Shown: piece after piece, positions 8,874 through 17,402 of the stretch
Layout: every line of letters starts with the position of its first letter
How positions within the stretch are numbered: the first letter of the stretch is position 1
Assembly (NCBI GenBank): GCA_016706865.1
Contig: JADJIS010000002.1
Location: 1,116,001 to 1,180,000, forward strand
Direction: 5' to 3'
DNA: 64,000 nucleotides
Source: Bacteroidota bacterium
Lineage (GTDB): Bacteria > Bacteroidota > Bacteroidia > Chitinophagales > BACL12
Translations under genes and position numbers: made by a program
Notes under the pieces: model-generated
What the model was told of the DNA's origin: nothing
The model's database searches: none
Seen by the model: the letters and a program-made list of their open reading frames with translations, nothing else

Positions 8874-9341
8874 TCAGGAATAAACCAAATCAAAAGAACC
8901 GGGTATTATCTGATTAATATGGTGTTTCATATGTTTAACATAATCCTCTGCTAACCAGATTATTGTTTTTGGGGAGATAGAATCTCTGCCTGTATCAATA
9001 ATATTCTCGTATTTTTCAACCGGAATATTATTTAAAACAGCACAAATTCTTTTATTTAATAAAACCCAAAGGGTAATAATATCCTGCCGTGATTCGAATT
9101 GGTAATTATTAGCCGCATTCCAAAAATTCTGGTCGTAAAATATTTTATCGTTCTGCTGATATTGCCCAACAATAAACCTCCTCAAATTATTCTGCGCCGA
9201 ATCCACCAAATGCCCTAGAACTTCTTTCCTGCTCCATTTCTCGGGTGTAGGCTTTGAATTAAATTCGTATTCTGATATGAAGTTGAATTTTGTAGGGTAA
9301 CCCTGGAGTATTTGATTTAGATCTGATATTATGTTTTGCAT
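8874..9341 (-). CDS. DinB-family protein
   Basis: A 155-residue four-helix-bundle protein of the DinB_2 type. Diagnostic features: KWSRKEVLGHLVDSAQNNLRRF near residues 36-57, with the first metal-ligand His, and WLAEDYVKHMKHHINQI near the C-terminus with the two further His. These three His bind a divalent metal. Many members are thiol S-transferases using bacillithiol or mycothiol; the substrate here is unknown. Convergent with mltG, 13 bases apart. Confidence 0.8.
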   Translation of the reverse strand: MQNIISDLNQILQGYPTKFNFISEYEFNSKPTPEKWSRKEVLGHLVDSAQNNLRRFIVGQYQQNDKIFYDQNFWNAANNYQFESRQDIITLWVLLNKRICAVLNNIPVEKYENIIDTGRDSISPKTIIWLAEDYVKHMKHHINQIIPGSFDLVYS

Positions 9342-9433
9342 GGGTTAAAATTAAATATAAGTTGCTAGAAAATGCATATTAAATAGTCTATTTGTTTAAG
9401 GAGACTTATAAACTTTGATTAATGATAATGGTT

Positions 9434-9499
9434 GTTGAAAATTTTATTAATTGTAGAGACGCAATGCATTGCGTCTCTACAATTAATAAAATTTTCAAC
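9434..9499. repeat. 66-bp perfect palindrome
   Basis: Every base pairs about a centre at ATGCAT (9464-9469). The GC-richer core is GAGACGCAATG and its complement, flanked by AT-rich arms running out to GTTGAAAA and TTTTCAAC. It has no central spacer, so it can extrude as a cruciform or fold as a hairpin RNA. It directly abuts the minisatellite. Confidence 0.9.
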
Positions 9500-9606
9500 T
9501 CAGACCTCAGAACTCAGAACTCAGAACTCAGAACTCAGAACTCAGAACTCAGAACTCAGAACTCAGAACTCAGAACTCAGAACCCTGAACTCAGAACTCA
9601 GAACTG
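9500..9606. repeat. Minisatellite of the heptamer AACTCAG
   Basis: About fifteen uninterrupted 7-base units with a few single-base variants (ACCTCAG, ACCCTGA). Open frames through it are only the repeat read in different phases. The same array type, next to the same hairpin, recurs at 52898-53057. Confidence 0.9.
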
Positions 9607-9609
9607 AAA

Positions 9610-9643
9610 CATGTAGTGATCGACGAAGGAGATCTACTACATG
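9610..9643. repeat. CATGTAGT hairpin next to minisatellite
   Basis: CATGTAGTGATC (9610-9621) pairs with GATCTACTACATG (9631-9643) around a short loop. Its right edge touches the stop codon of the minus-strand gene at 9644. A close relative lies at 52863-52897. Confidence 0.75.
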
Positions 9644-10219
9644 TCAAAACCCGGAACTCAACTTCTTCTGCATAATATTCTCCACGAACAAAGCCAATAA
9701 CTGCGGTTTATATTTTCGCCAGTTTAAATTGTTAAACGGCGCACCGAGTAAAACGTACCGATCGATATGAGTTCTTATCATTTCATCTTCCACGTGTTCC
9801 CGGAAATTAATTGCTGCGATCCAGCCATCCTCAATATCGTCGAACCATTCTTCATAATAATCGTCATCACCACCGTGAAAGTTTAAAACATTTTCACCAA
9901 TTAAAATAAATTTATTGATACCGTTACCTATAAATACATCAATTACATCCCTTTTTAAAAACATGATATCATTGTATAAGGTATCATTCCATTCACCAAT
10001 AAATTCTATTATTGCAACACCGGTATCGTAATCGGCAAGAAGTACTTTTAAATATAAGGTTGCGGAACCAAATTCGTCCCAATGCGGATGGATAAAATAG
10101 TTATATATTGTATTTGTAAATTCAAACTCATTGTATTCCTTTCCAAAAAAAGGACTCGCCTCATCTTCCTCAGAAGTGTAGTATTCCAACCAATTGTAAA
10201 AGGGTTCTATTTCCTGCAT
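9644..10219 (-). CDS. Conserved hypothetical acidic protein
   Basis: A 191-residue cytoplasmic protein with no signal peptide or membrane segment. It is acidic and aromatic-rich: an N-terminal YYTSEEDEASPFFGKEYNEFEF stretch and a middle GGDDDYYEEWFDDIEDGW stretch, separated by predicted strands (SATLYLKVLLADYDTGVAIIEFIG). I recognise no family or catalytic motif. Its 3' end is set by a repeat hairpin. It reads the same way as murQ, which lies 89 bases upstream of it, but a joint transcript is only a guess. Confidence 0.65.
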   Translation of the reverse strand: MQEIEPFYNWLEYYTSEEDEASPFFGKEYNEFEFTNTIYNYFIHPHWDEFGSATLYLKVLLADYDTGVAIIEFIGEWNDTLYNDIMFLKRDVIDVFIGNGINKFILIGENVLNFHGGDDDYYEEWFDDIEDGWIAAINFREHVEDEMIRTHIDRYVLLGAPFNNLNWRKYKPQLLALFVENIMQKKLSSGF

Positions 10220-10308
10220 ATCTCCAATCTTCTGCCGGAAAATTATTTTGTTTTAGGGAAAGAAAAAAATTTATTTTTTATACTAAAAAACAAGAATATG
10301 CGTAACTT

Positions 10309-11115
10309 TCACCTCTTGTATTTTTCAATTGCTTTTTTTACACTTCCCTCTTTCAATAATAATTCTTTGGCATCATTATAGTCTATTCCTAAGGCATCCT
10401 GGAGCATTTTAGTTCCTCTGTCCACCAATTTATCGTTGCTCAATTGCATATTCACCATTTTATTTCCCTCCACTCTGCCCAATTTGATCATAACTGCAGT
10501 GGAGATCATATTTAAACACAATTTTTGTGCTGTTCCACTTTTTAATCTGGTTGATCCTGTTACAAATTCAGGACCTACAATTATTTCGATCGGGTGATCT
10601 GCATTATTTGCCATGGGAGAATCCGGATTGCATGTGATACATGCTGTAGTGATGTTATTTTCTCTGCAAGTTTTCAATGCAGATACCACATATGGTGTAG
10701 TGCCACTTGCTGCTATACCTATTACAACATCACTTGTTGAAATTTTATGTGCACTAAGGTCATTCCACCCTGCATTTATATCATCTTCGGCAAATTCCAC
10801 GGCTTTGCGAATAGCTGCATCCCCTCCGGCAATGAGCCCTATTACCAATCCTTGTTCCACGCCAAAAGTAGGGGGACATTCACTTGCATCTACAACTCCT
10901 AATCTTCCTGAAGTTCCTGCACCAATATAAAATAATCTACCTCCGCTTAACATTTTATCGGCGATGATATCTACAAGTTTTTCAATATTTGGAATTACTT
11001 TTTCAATAGCTAAAGGAACTGTTTTATCCTCTTCATTCATGTTGTGCAGAATGTCTGCCGTGGGCATTTTTTCAAGATGATCGTAGTGGGATGTTTGTTC
11101 AGTTATTTTTTGCAT
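10309..11115 (-). CDS. murQ: N-acetylmuramic acid 6-phosphate etherase
   Basis: About 268 residues. It cleaves the lactyl ether of MurNAc-6-phosphate to give GlcNAc-6-phosphate and D-lactate during cell-wall recycling. SIS domain signatures: GRLFYIGAGTSGRLGVVDASECPPTFG, with the Glu equivalent to E. coli E83; AVEFAEDD with the second catalytic Glu; IGIAASGTTPYVVSAL; GPEFVTGSTRLKSGTAQK. I chose the ATG at 11115 (MQKITEQ) over one seven codons upstream because family members begin at this point. No other recycling gene is adjacent. Confidence 0.93.
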   Translation of the reverse strand: MQKITEQTSHYDHLEKMPTADILHNMNEEDKTVPLAIEKVIPNIEKLVDIIADKMLSGGRLFYIGAGTSGRLGVVDASECPPTFGVEQGLVIGLIAGGDAAIRKAVEFAEDDINAGWNDLSAHKISTSDVVIGIAASGTTPYVVSALKTCRENNITTACITCNPDSPMANNADHPIEIIVGPEFVTGSTRLKSGTAQKLCLNMISTAVMIKLGRVEGNKMVNMQLSNDKLVDRGTKMLQDALGIDYNDAKELLLKEGSVKKAIEKYKR

Positions 11116-11164
11116 GGAAAAACGTATTCTTTGCAAAATAAACGTTTTTATTCTTATTAAACTT

Positions 11165-11172
11165 TAATTTTG
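11165..11172 (+). promoter_or_regulatory. -7 promoter box TAATTTTG
   Basis: TAnnTTTG match 31 bases before the ferredoxin-like gene, in the divergent region shared with murQ. Confidence 0.45.
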
Positions 11173-11203
11173 AATAATTGTTTTAACTGATAATTTTAGG
11201 CAG

Positions 11204-11431
11204 ATGGAAAAGAAAAATTACACCAACGGAACCATAACTGTTGTTTGGCAACCTAAACTTTGTATCCACTCCGGTAATTGCGTACGTGGATTACACAGCG
11301 TTTTTAACACAAAACAATCGCCCTGGATCAACATGGAAGGTGCTGATGCCGAATTTATTATCGAACAGGTAAAAAAATGCCCTTCCGGAGCCTTGTCCTT
11401 TTTTGAGAATAAGGATGCTCTGAATATTTAA
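11204..11431 (+). CDS. YjdI-type (4Fe-4S) mono-cluster protein
   Basis: A 75-residue protein of the Fer4_19/YjdI type. Signature: WQPKLCIHSGNCVRGL, then PWINMEG and a C-terminal VKKCPSGALSF. Three Cys are visible (C-x5-C and the later CPSGA Cys), plus a His in the first loop. Members are predicted one-cluster ferredoxins, sometimes fused to or beside GNAT YjdJ proteins; no such partner is here. The stop codon directly abuts the stop of the convergent gene, with no base between. Confidence 0.88.
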   Translation: MEKKNYTNGTITVVWQPKLCIHSGNCVRGLHSVFNTKQSPWINMEGADAEFIIEQVKKCPSGALSFFENKDALNI

Positions 11432-12142
11432 TTAATCACCAAAACTTCCAAAAGCGGCCATCACTGAAAATCCGAATCCCATTGGTTTACTGGGCAATTC
11501 AAAATCATCGGCTGCAGCTGTTGCTGGATTAATCATACGATTTACATCACCATAATCAGTTTCCACTAAATTTAAATGATAATAGGGTTTAATTAATAAT
11601 CCGGCACTTTCGGTTAATGGCACTCCAATTTGTATGAAAAATTCTGCTGCCGGTGAAAAAGATTTAATGATATCTTCATATTTTTCATTTTCAATATCAC
11701 TCGAAGCACCCACTTGTGTATATATTTTTTCAGAACCAAGCGTTTGAGTATATCCAAGTGCCAACATGAATTTTGTTGAGTTGAGAAAATTATAAGCCAA
11801 GGCGAAATTCCAAACTCCGTATTTATATTTAAGATCACGCTGCGTATTAATACCCGAAGCATCAACTCCATTTGCCGAAACTTCAGCGCCCCGCCAGGCA
11901 TATCCAATATCAAAAAGCATTTTAGTTCCACCTCCAATATGCATATCCAAACCATCGAGGTAATGAGGATAATCCATGGTCTTGTCAAGATATTCTCTGG
12001 TTTCATTATACCTGTCAATTACAAAATCCAAATTCTCCGACTTAAACATGTTGCCGTTATATCCAACACTGAAATAGCCAAGCTGGGCAAATACGGGACA
12101 AATTATCCCGGAAATCAACACGAACAGTATACTTTTGCGCAT
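11432..12142 (-). CDS. Secreted outer-membrane beta-barrel-like protein
   Basis: A 236-residue protein. The signal peptide ends at PVFAQ (residues 1-20). The rest alternates as in small barrels: LGYFSVGYNGNMF, TKMLFDIGYAWRGAEV, YGVWNFALAYNFLNSTKFMLALGYTQTLG, GLLIKPYYHLNLVETDYG and a closing GFGFSVMAAFGSFGD. I infer an outer-membrane barrel of unknown function. It is divergent from the rRNA methyltransferase gene across 37 bases. Confidence 0.7.
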   Translation of the reverse strand: MRKSILFVLISGIICPVFAQLGYFSVGYNGNMFKSENLDFVIDRYNETREYLDKTMDYPHYLDGLDMHIGGGTKMLFDIGYAWRGAEVSANGVDASGINTQRDLKYKYGVWNFALAYNFLNSTKFMLALGYTQTLGSEKIYTQVGASSDIENEKYEDIIKSFSPAAEFFIQIGVPLTESAGLLIKPYYHLNLVETDYGDVNRMINPATAAADDFELPSKPMGFGFSVMAAFGSFGD

Positions 12143-12179
12143 AGTTTAATATTTTTAGCTAAGTTAATAAAAAATAATT

Positions 12180-13304
12180 ATGCGGGAAGATATTCAGATG
12201 CGAAATGCTGTGGATGTTATTACAACATACAATGGGGAAGTTCCGCTGCAAATACATTTAAAGAATTATTGCAGGGAAAATAAAAACATTGGTTCCAAGG
12301 ATAGAAAAATTTTATCGGAGTTGGTGTTTGGATATTTTCGGATGAAGGGAAATAATGATTTTTCAGATATTGCTGCATTACTGGTAAACGCAGCTCAAAA
12401 TTCAGTGATGTTAACCGATTTCGTCAGTCATTGGAAAAACAACAGGGAAATTGGCGACATTGATATTAAAACTGAAATGAAGACGTATTTTCCCTTATTT
12501 TCAAAAGTTTCTGAAAGTATTGAAACTTCCTCCTTCCTTAATTATCTTCAACAAAAACCGAAAATTTTTATTCGATGTAATGCTGATACTCAACAGGAGG
12601 TAGTGGAAGAATTAATGGCGGCAGGATATGAATTTACGATAAAAGAAAATTGTATTGCTTTCGAAAAAAATTATCCTCTTGACACTTTGCAAAGTTTTGA
12701 AGAAGGATTATTTGAAATTCAGGATATCGCTTCCCAGCATATATCAGAAATATTTCAGCCAATAAAAAATGAAGCATGGTGGGATTGTTGTGCAGGGTCG
12801 GGTGGCAAGAGTTTATTGCTTCTCGAATTAATGCCACAGATCCAATTGTTTGTAAGTGATTCCCGGGAGAGTATAATTCAAAATCTTAAAGACAGATTTG
12901 AACGGCACGATCATACTAATTATACTTCCTATATTTTGGACCTTGAAAGAGTTACCGAAAAAGAATTGATAAAGATCCCCCAATTCAATGCAATTATTGC
13001 TGATGTGCCCTGCAGTGGCTCCGGCACCTGGGGCAGAACACCAGAGTGGTTGTCATTTTTTACCGAGGAGAAACTGAATGAATATGTTTTAAAGCAACGC
13101 AATATTATTTCTACAGTAACAAATAAATTATTGCCCGGAGGAAAAATTATTTATATCACCTGTTCTGTTTACTCCGATGAAAATGAAAAAAATGTCAACT
13201 GGTTTTGTGAAAATTTACCACTAAAATTGGAGCAACAAAAATATTTTCAATTTTCAAAGGATGGAGGGGATACTTTGTTTGGTGCGGTGATGCAACGAGT
13301 TTAA
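12180..13304 (+). CDS. RsmB-type RNA (cytosine-C5)-methyltransferase
   Basis: A 374-residue SAM-dependent methyltransferase of the RsmB/Nop2/Sun family, probably acting on 16S rRNA. The N-terminal helical region resembles the NusB-like domain of RsmB. The catalytic domain has the SAM loop WDCCAGSGGKSLLL (~201-214), motif IV DVPCSGSGTWGRTPEW with C278 and motif VI ITCSVYSDENE with C328, the pair of Cys that make and release the covalent RNA adduct. Slightly short for RsmB (about 430 in E. coli), so the exact target base is uncertain. Confidence 0.85.
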   Translation: MREDIQMRNAVDVITTYNGEVPLQIHLKNYCRENKNIGSKDRKILSELVFGYFRMKGNNDFSDIAALLVNAAQNSVMLTDFVSHWKNNREIGDIDIKTEMKTYFPLFSKVSESIETSSFLNYLQQKPKIFIRCNADTQQEVVEELMAAGYEFTIKENCIAFEKNYPLDTLQSFEEGLFEIQDIASQHISEIFQPIKNEAWWDCCAGSGGKSLLLLELMPQIQLFVSDSRESIIQNLKDRFERHDHTNYTSYILDLERVTEKELIKIPQFNAIIADVPCSGSGTWGRTPEWLSFFTEEKLNEYVLKQRNIISTVTNKLLPGGKIIYITCSVYSDENEKNVNWFCENLPLKLEQQKYFQFSKDGGDTLFGAVMQRV

Positions 13305-13332
13305 TTGCCACAGCAATGGGATAAAAAAAGTA

Positions 13333-13407
13333 GCCACGAATGCACGAATATTAAAATTTTTTTAAAATTACGCACTACCAATGGCTGTTCATTCGTGCAT
13401 TCGTGGC
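13333..13407. repeat. Inverted repeat with 17-bp perfect arms between convergent genes
   Basis: Arms GCCACGAATGCACGAAT at 13333-13349 and the exact complement at 13391-13407, loop of 41 bases, T tract on the right and A tract on the left. Both flanking genes end here, so it may serve as a bidirectional terminator. The arm is a motif I recall from other Bacteroidota intergenic DNA. Confidence 0.8.
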
Positions 13408-13431
13408 AACTTTTTTCTTCCGTTTGGTGGG

Positions 13432-14358
13432 TTACTCGCCTCCTTGTATAGGTGGCTCCATTCTCACTACATCATTCATATTTAAAAACCTCCCATTAAA
13501 TCGCATGGGAACCATCATATTTATATTTTTAATGGTAGAATACGCTTGAATGTGTAAATGTGGCTCAATTGTATAACCTGTATTTCCAACCAAGCCAATT
13601 GGGTCACCGGTTTTTATTTCTTGTCCTCTTTGCACAAGAATACTATTTTTTTGCATGTGACAAATAAGTATTTTAACTTCCCCTTGTTTTAATACAACGT
13701 GATTTCCTCCGCGATTTTCTGTATTTGTTACAGGCGGTTCATTTTCTTCAACGCCATCTTTTAAGTTTATTACAGTAGCATCACAGGGACTATAAATTGT
13801 ATCTCCATAAATCTCATAATCTTGCAAATTCTTAGAAAATAATTTCGATCCTCTTTTTCCTTTTGCATTGAGTTCAACTATATCCAATGCATAGGAATGT
13901 GGAGTTTTGTATCGATGTGCAGCATTTCCTATTTCAGAATCACCTCCTTGCATTATTACATAGGTTCCATTTTTTAATGGGAATTCCAGGTTAATTGCTT
14001 CCTGATCATTTTTGCCGCCATTCCACACTTCCAGATTTGTATAACAAAACAAAACAATTAATATGGAAATAATAATGCCACTTACTTTTGATTTTTTTGG
14101 AACCCCGGCTATTTTCTTTTTTTTGAATTTAATATAAACAACCAGAGCCAATATAATGTAAATGATCAAAGAATAATATCTCCAATTAAATCCTATATAT
14201 GGCCATCCTCCCGCCTGGAAGGTAAATAAATAAACGAGTAGGAAAAGTATTAAGGAGCTCCACCAATTGTATGAATATGTATTTCTCTTGGCAAGAAAAT
14301 TACAAAGTGCTAGCAGAGGTAATAAAAATGTGAGTAGGGAATAGGAATATATTAACAT
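13432..14358 (-). CDS. Membrane-anchored M23-family peptidase
   Basis: A 308-residue protein. Residues 1-115 hold four hydrophobic helices. The rest is a LytM-type zinc peptidase domain: HSYALDI with the first His and Asp ligands, YSPCDATVINLKDG, GGNHVVLKQGEVKILICHMQ, GDPIGLVGNTGYTIEPHLHIQAY with the HxH motif. All four usual metal-site residues are present, so it is probably an active endopeptidase. M23 enzymes of this layout may cut peptidoglycan crosslinks; no partner gene is adjacent. Confidence 0.82.
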   Translation of the reverse strand: MLIYSYSLLTFLLPLLALCNFLAKRNTYSYNWWSSLILFLLVYLFTFQAGGWPYIGFNWRYYSLIIYIILALVVYIKFKKKKIAGVPKKSKVSGIIISILIVLFCYTNLEVWNGGKNDQEAINLEFPLKNGTYVIMQGGDSEIGNAAHRYKTPHSYALDIVELNAKGKRGSKLFSKNLQDYEIYGDTIYSPCDATVINLKDGVEENEPPVTNTENRGGNHVVLKQGEVKILICHMQKNSILVQRGQEIKTGDPIGLVGNTGYTIEPHLHIQAYSTIKNINMMVPMRFNGRFLNMNDVVRMEPPIQGGE

Positions 14359-14464
14359 TGATCTACATTATTTTACTATAAAAAATATTCAATATTGCGG
14401 CCTTGTATAATGATACATAAATTAATCTTTTACTTGAACGAAGATGAGAATTCTATTCCACCAA

Positions 14465-14591
14465 TCCACAGAGTTCGCTGCGCGTAACACTGTGGGGACA
14501 CTCTTGGGTTGATAATTTTCGCTATAGAGTTCCGCCGATAAGCTGAACTCCTTCGTCCTTTGTTACATGGCTCAAAGGAACTCTGTGGGAT
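14465..14591. repeat. Composite inverted repeat
   Basis: Outer arms TCCACAGAGTTC (14465-14476) and GAACTCTGTGGGA (14579-14591), with CACTGTGGGG and GAGTTCCGCCGATAAGCTGAACTC sub-hairpins inside. It fills the gap between two minus-strand genes. It looks like a decayed palindromic intergenic repeat; no coding potential. Confidence 0.55.
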
Positions 14592-14595
14592 GCAA

Positions 14596-16263
14596 TTACT
14601 TTATCTTACTATAAACAATTTCCAAAATCTCCTTCTCCAATTTCTCCGTTTCCGCAACTATTTTTTCTCCCGCTGCAATTTTATTTGCTGCCAATTCTTT
14701 ATCACTCAACCCGCCTGCATTTATTTTTACATTTAAAAATGCGCCAATTACCGCTGTTCTTGCACACAAGGCTCCAACACCGGCATCACTCACCGAATTC
14801 GGATTTCCGATCTCTGCCATTGCTTTAATTGTTTGCATGCTTTCCAAACTTAATTCCATTACTTTAAAAGGAATATTTATTGCGTTTAAAGTCGCCTCCT
14901 GAATACCTTTTTTTCTCGCTGCTTTTTCTTCCTCAGTTCCTTTAGGCAAAGAAAAAGCATTCATGATCTGATTAAAAGCATTGGTATCCTCATCCACCAT
15001 CTTCATTAATTTATCTTTTAATTGTTGACCCTTATCCGCGTGGTCTGAAAATTCTTTCCACTTGTCGTCCCAACCTTTTTTATGTGATGATAAATTGGCA
15101 ACCATGGTTGCGAGACTAATTCCCAATGCACCAACATATGCCGAAATACTTCCTCCACCCGGGGCAGGACTCTCACTTGCAGTTTCGTTGGCAAATGCAG
15201 TTAAACTCATGGAAATTAATTTACCATGTCTTTCTTTTCCCCACAATTTATATTCTATGATCTTATCCTCCGGATTAAAATCATTTAATTCATCAAGCCC
15301 CATACTTTTTATGGCGATCTTAATTAATTCCTCTTCACTTACTCCGGTACTTCTGTTTTGTTTTTCCAGAAAATATTTTCCCGCATCCAACATACTTTGC
15401 AGTGGAATTAATCCAACCAACTCGCTTCCCGTTACACGCATTCCTCTTGCTGAAGCACTTTTTACAGCTTCATCAAAAGCAATATGAACGGGTGTGATAT
15501 TTGTATTTGTGAGATTCATACTCACCTGAGCAATACCATATTCCTCAATGAACCAACCAATTGCTTTTACACTTTTACAAGCACCCGGAATTCTTAATTC
15601 ATTTCCATCGGCATCTTTTTTTCCGGAGGGATCAATTCTACCATTTTCACGCAGATCAAAAGCAACGGAATTTGCGCGGCGGACACTTGTTGTATTTAAA
15701 TTCACATTAAATGCGACCAAAAAATCTCTTGCACCAATAATGGTATTTCCGGTTTTTGCATTAAAAGTTGTTGGTCCAAAATCAGGTTTCCATTCCGGTA
15801 ATTTTATTTTTTGTTCTATTCCTTCATATTCACCTGCTCTAACATTGGCGAGATTTTTTCTTTCGGGATCACTAGCAGCACTTTCATATAAATACACAGG
15901 AATATTTAATTCTTCACCCACACGTTTACCTAATTTTTTTGCGCAATCGATACAATCCTGCATTGTAGCATTTGCAACAGGAATAAAAGGACAAACATCC
16001 GTTGCGCCCATTCTTGGATGTTCACCCTTATGTTTGCGCATGTCAATTATTTCGGATGCTTTTTTTATTCCTCGAAAAGCAGCTTCTACAACATCATTTT
16101 CATTTCCCACCAGTGTAACAACGGTTCTGTTGGTTGCTTTACCCGGATCCACATCCAATAATTTAACTCCTTCTACCGATTCAATGGCATCAGTAATTTG
16201 TTTGATGATGCTCATATCGCGACCCTCACTAAAATTGGGAACGCACTCAATAACTTTCTGCAT
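14596..16263 (-). CDS. ftcD: Bifunctional glutamate formimidoyltransferase / formimidoyl-THF cyclodeaminase
   Basis: A 555-residue fusion. Residues 1-~300 are the formiminotransferase, opening VIECVPNFSEGRDMSIIKQI, with HKGEHPRMGATDVCPFIP; it moves the formimino group from formiminoglutamate, a histidine breakdown product, to tetrahydrofolate. Residues ~350-555 are the cyclodeaminase (ASESPAPGGGSISAYVGALG), which releases ammonia to give 5,10-methenyl-THF. Length equals the animal FTCD fusion, which also occurs in Bacteroidota. The other hut genes are not adjacent, so histidine catabolism, if complete, is spread over the genome. Confidence 0.93.
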   Translation of the reverse strand: MQKVIECVPNFSEGRDMSIIKQITDAIESVEGVKLLDVDPGKATNRTVVTLVGNENDVVEAAFRGIKKASEIIDMRKHKGEHPRMGATDVCPFIPVANATMQDCIDCAKKLGKRVGEELNIPVYLYESAASDPERKNLANVRAGEYEGIEQKIKLPEWKPDFGPTTFNAKTGNTIIGARDFLVAFNVNLNTTSVRRANSVAFDLRENGRIDPSGKKDADGNELRIPGACKSVKAIGWFIEEYGIAQVSMNLTNTNITPVHIAFDEAVKSASARGMRVTGSELVGLIPLQSMLDAGKYFLEKQNRSTGVSEEELIKIAIKSMGLDELNDFNPEDKIIEYKLWGKERHGKLISMSLTAFANETASESPAPGGGSISAYVGALGISLATMVANLSSHKKGWDDKWKEFSDHADKGQQLKDKLMKMVDEDTNAFNQIMNAFSLPKGTEEEKAARKKGIQEATLNAINIPFKVMELSLESMQTIKAMAEIGNPNSVSDAGVGALCARTAVIGAFLNVKINAGGLSDKELAANKIAAGEKIVAETEKLEKEILEIVYSKIK

Positions 16264-16499
16264 GGTTCATTTTTTTTCAAAGATAAAGCGCTAATTTTTA
16301 TTTTAATTGTTATTCCACATCGCATTTCAGCAGTGTCAATAGGCTTCAAATATCCACCATTACTGGGTTTCATGGCGTTTTATAATTGACATGACATGTG
16401 ATACCTATTTAAATGAATTCGTAAAAAACTTTCAAAACCCTTTGAATGAACCAAATTTCCCCTATATATTTGCACTCCCTAAAGGAAAAATCACCCTCT

Positions 16500-16572
<73 letters not shown>

Positions 16573-16616
16573 CAGTTTCAGGCACGGTCTACCACCGTGC
16601 CTCTGTATTACCACCC

Positions 16617-16702
16617 GCCCGGGTGGTGGAATTGGTAGACACGCAGGACTTAAAATCCTGTGGGCAGCAATGCTCGTGCGGGTTCAATTCCCGCCCCGGG
16701 TA
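16617..16702 (+). tRNA. tRNA-Leu (anticodon UAA)
   Basis: 86 bases. Acceptor GCCCGGG/CCCGGGT (closing G-T), anticodon stem CAGGA/TCCTG around CTTAAAA, long variable arm (class II), T-arm GCGGGTTCAATTCCCGC. It lies 44 bases after tRNA-Gly, so the two are probably co-transcribed. Confidence 0.97.
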
Positions 16703-16703
16703 C

Positions 16704-16731
16704 AAGGTTCAGAGAAATCTGAACCTTTTTA
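16704..16731 (+). terminator. Terminator of the Gly-Leu tRNA pair
   Basis: Perfect ten-base stem AAGGTTCAGA/TCTGAACCTT with a four-base GAAA loop and following T run, starting one base after tRNA-Leu. Confidence 0.9.
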
Positions 16732-16763
16732 TTTATGACAAACCACTGTAATATTTTTACAAA

Positions 16764-17402
16764 GTGAAAACCATAAACCACAAAATCACACTATTTAACT
16801 CCCTACTCCTCCTTTCGTATTTCGCTTTTGTTATCCTCATGCTCGGTATCGTTTTGCAATATATCCCTGCGGGAACCGACACTGCATTTTTGGGAATAAA
16901 ACAGGATTATATAAATATCAGTTGGTATCTCCCTGCCTTTTATGTTCATGTTTTTACAGCAATTCTTGCACTTCCTGCAGGGTTCACGCAATTCTCGAAA
17001 TACATTCAAAAAAATTATAAACCTTTCCATCGGATCAACGGGAGAATATATGTTTTTTCCATTCTTGCTCTGGGAGCACCTTCCGGGTTCATTATTGGAC
17101 TTTATGCCAACGGCGGATCAAGTTCCATTTTTGCTTTTTGCATTTTGGCTGTCCTTTGGTTTTGGTTTACTTTGCAAGCCTATATTAATGCCCGTAACAA
17201 AAATTTTGTGGCACATAAGATATGGATGTATCGCAGTTTTGCGTTAACTTTATCAGCAATTACCCTACGTGCCTGGAAATGGATATTGATAGAATTATTT
17301 CACCCCCGGCCAATGGATGTTTATATAATAGTTGCATGGTTAGGTTGGGTATTAAATTTAATTATCGCTGAAATTATTATCTATAAAAAATTAAAAAAAT
17401 GA
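16764..17402 (+). CDS. DUF2306 family membrane protein
   Basis: A 212-residue protein with about six hydrophobic helices and a GTG start. DUF2306 features: FYVHVFTAILALPAGFTQFS, FHRINGRIYVFSILALGAPSGF and NFVAHKIWMYRSFALTLSAITLR. The conserved His residues could bind metal or heme, but the family's role is unknown. The stop overlaps the next start by four bases (ATGA), so the two are translationally coupled. Confidence 0.85.
   Translation: MKTINHKITLFNSLLLLSYFAFVILMLGIVLQYIPAGTDTAFLGIKQDYINISWYLPAFYVHVFTAILALPAGFTQFSKYIQKNYKPFHRINGRIYVFSILALGAPSGFIIGLYANGGSSSIFAFCILAVLWFWFTLQAYINARNKNFVAHKIWMYRSFALTLSAITLRAWKWILIELFHPRPMDVYIIVAWLGWVLNLIIAEIIIYKKLKK

Noticed and set aside
9500..9606. Regular repeats could be taken for a CRISPR array.
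   Set aside because: Seven-base units with no spacers and no cas genes; it is a minisatellite. The same holds for 52898-53057.
15062..16294. Plus-strand frames of 141 and 248 codons opposite ftcD.
   Set aside because: ftcD matches its family along its whole length on the minus strand; these are antisense shadows.
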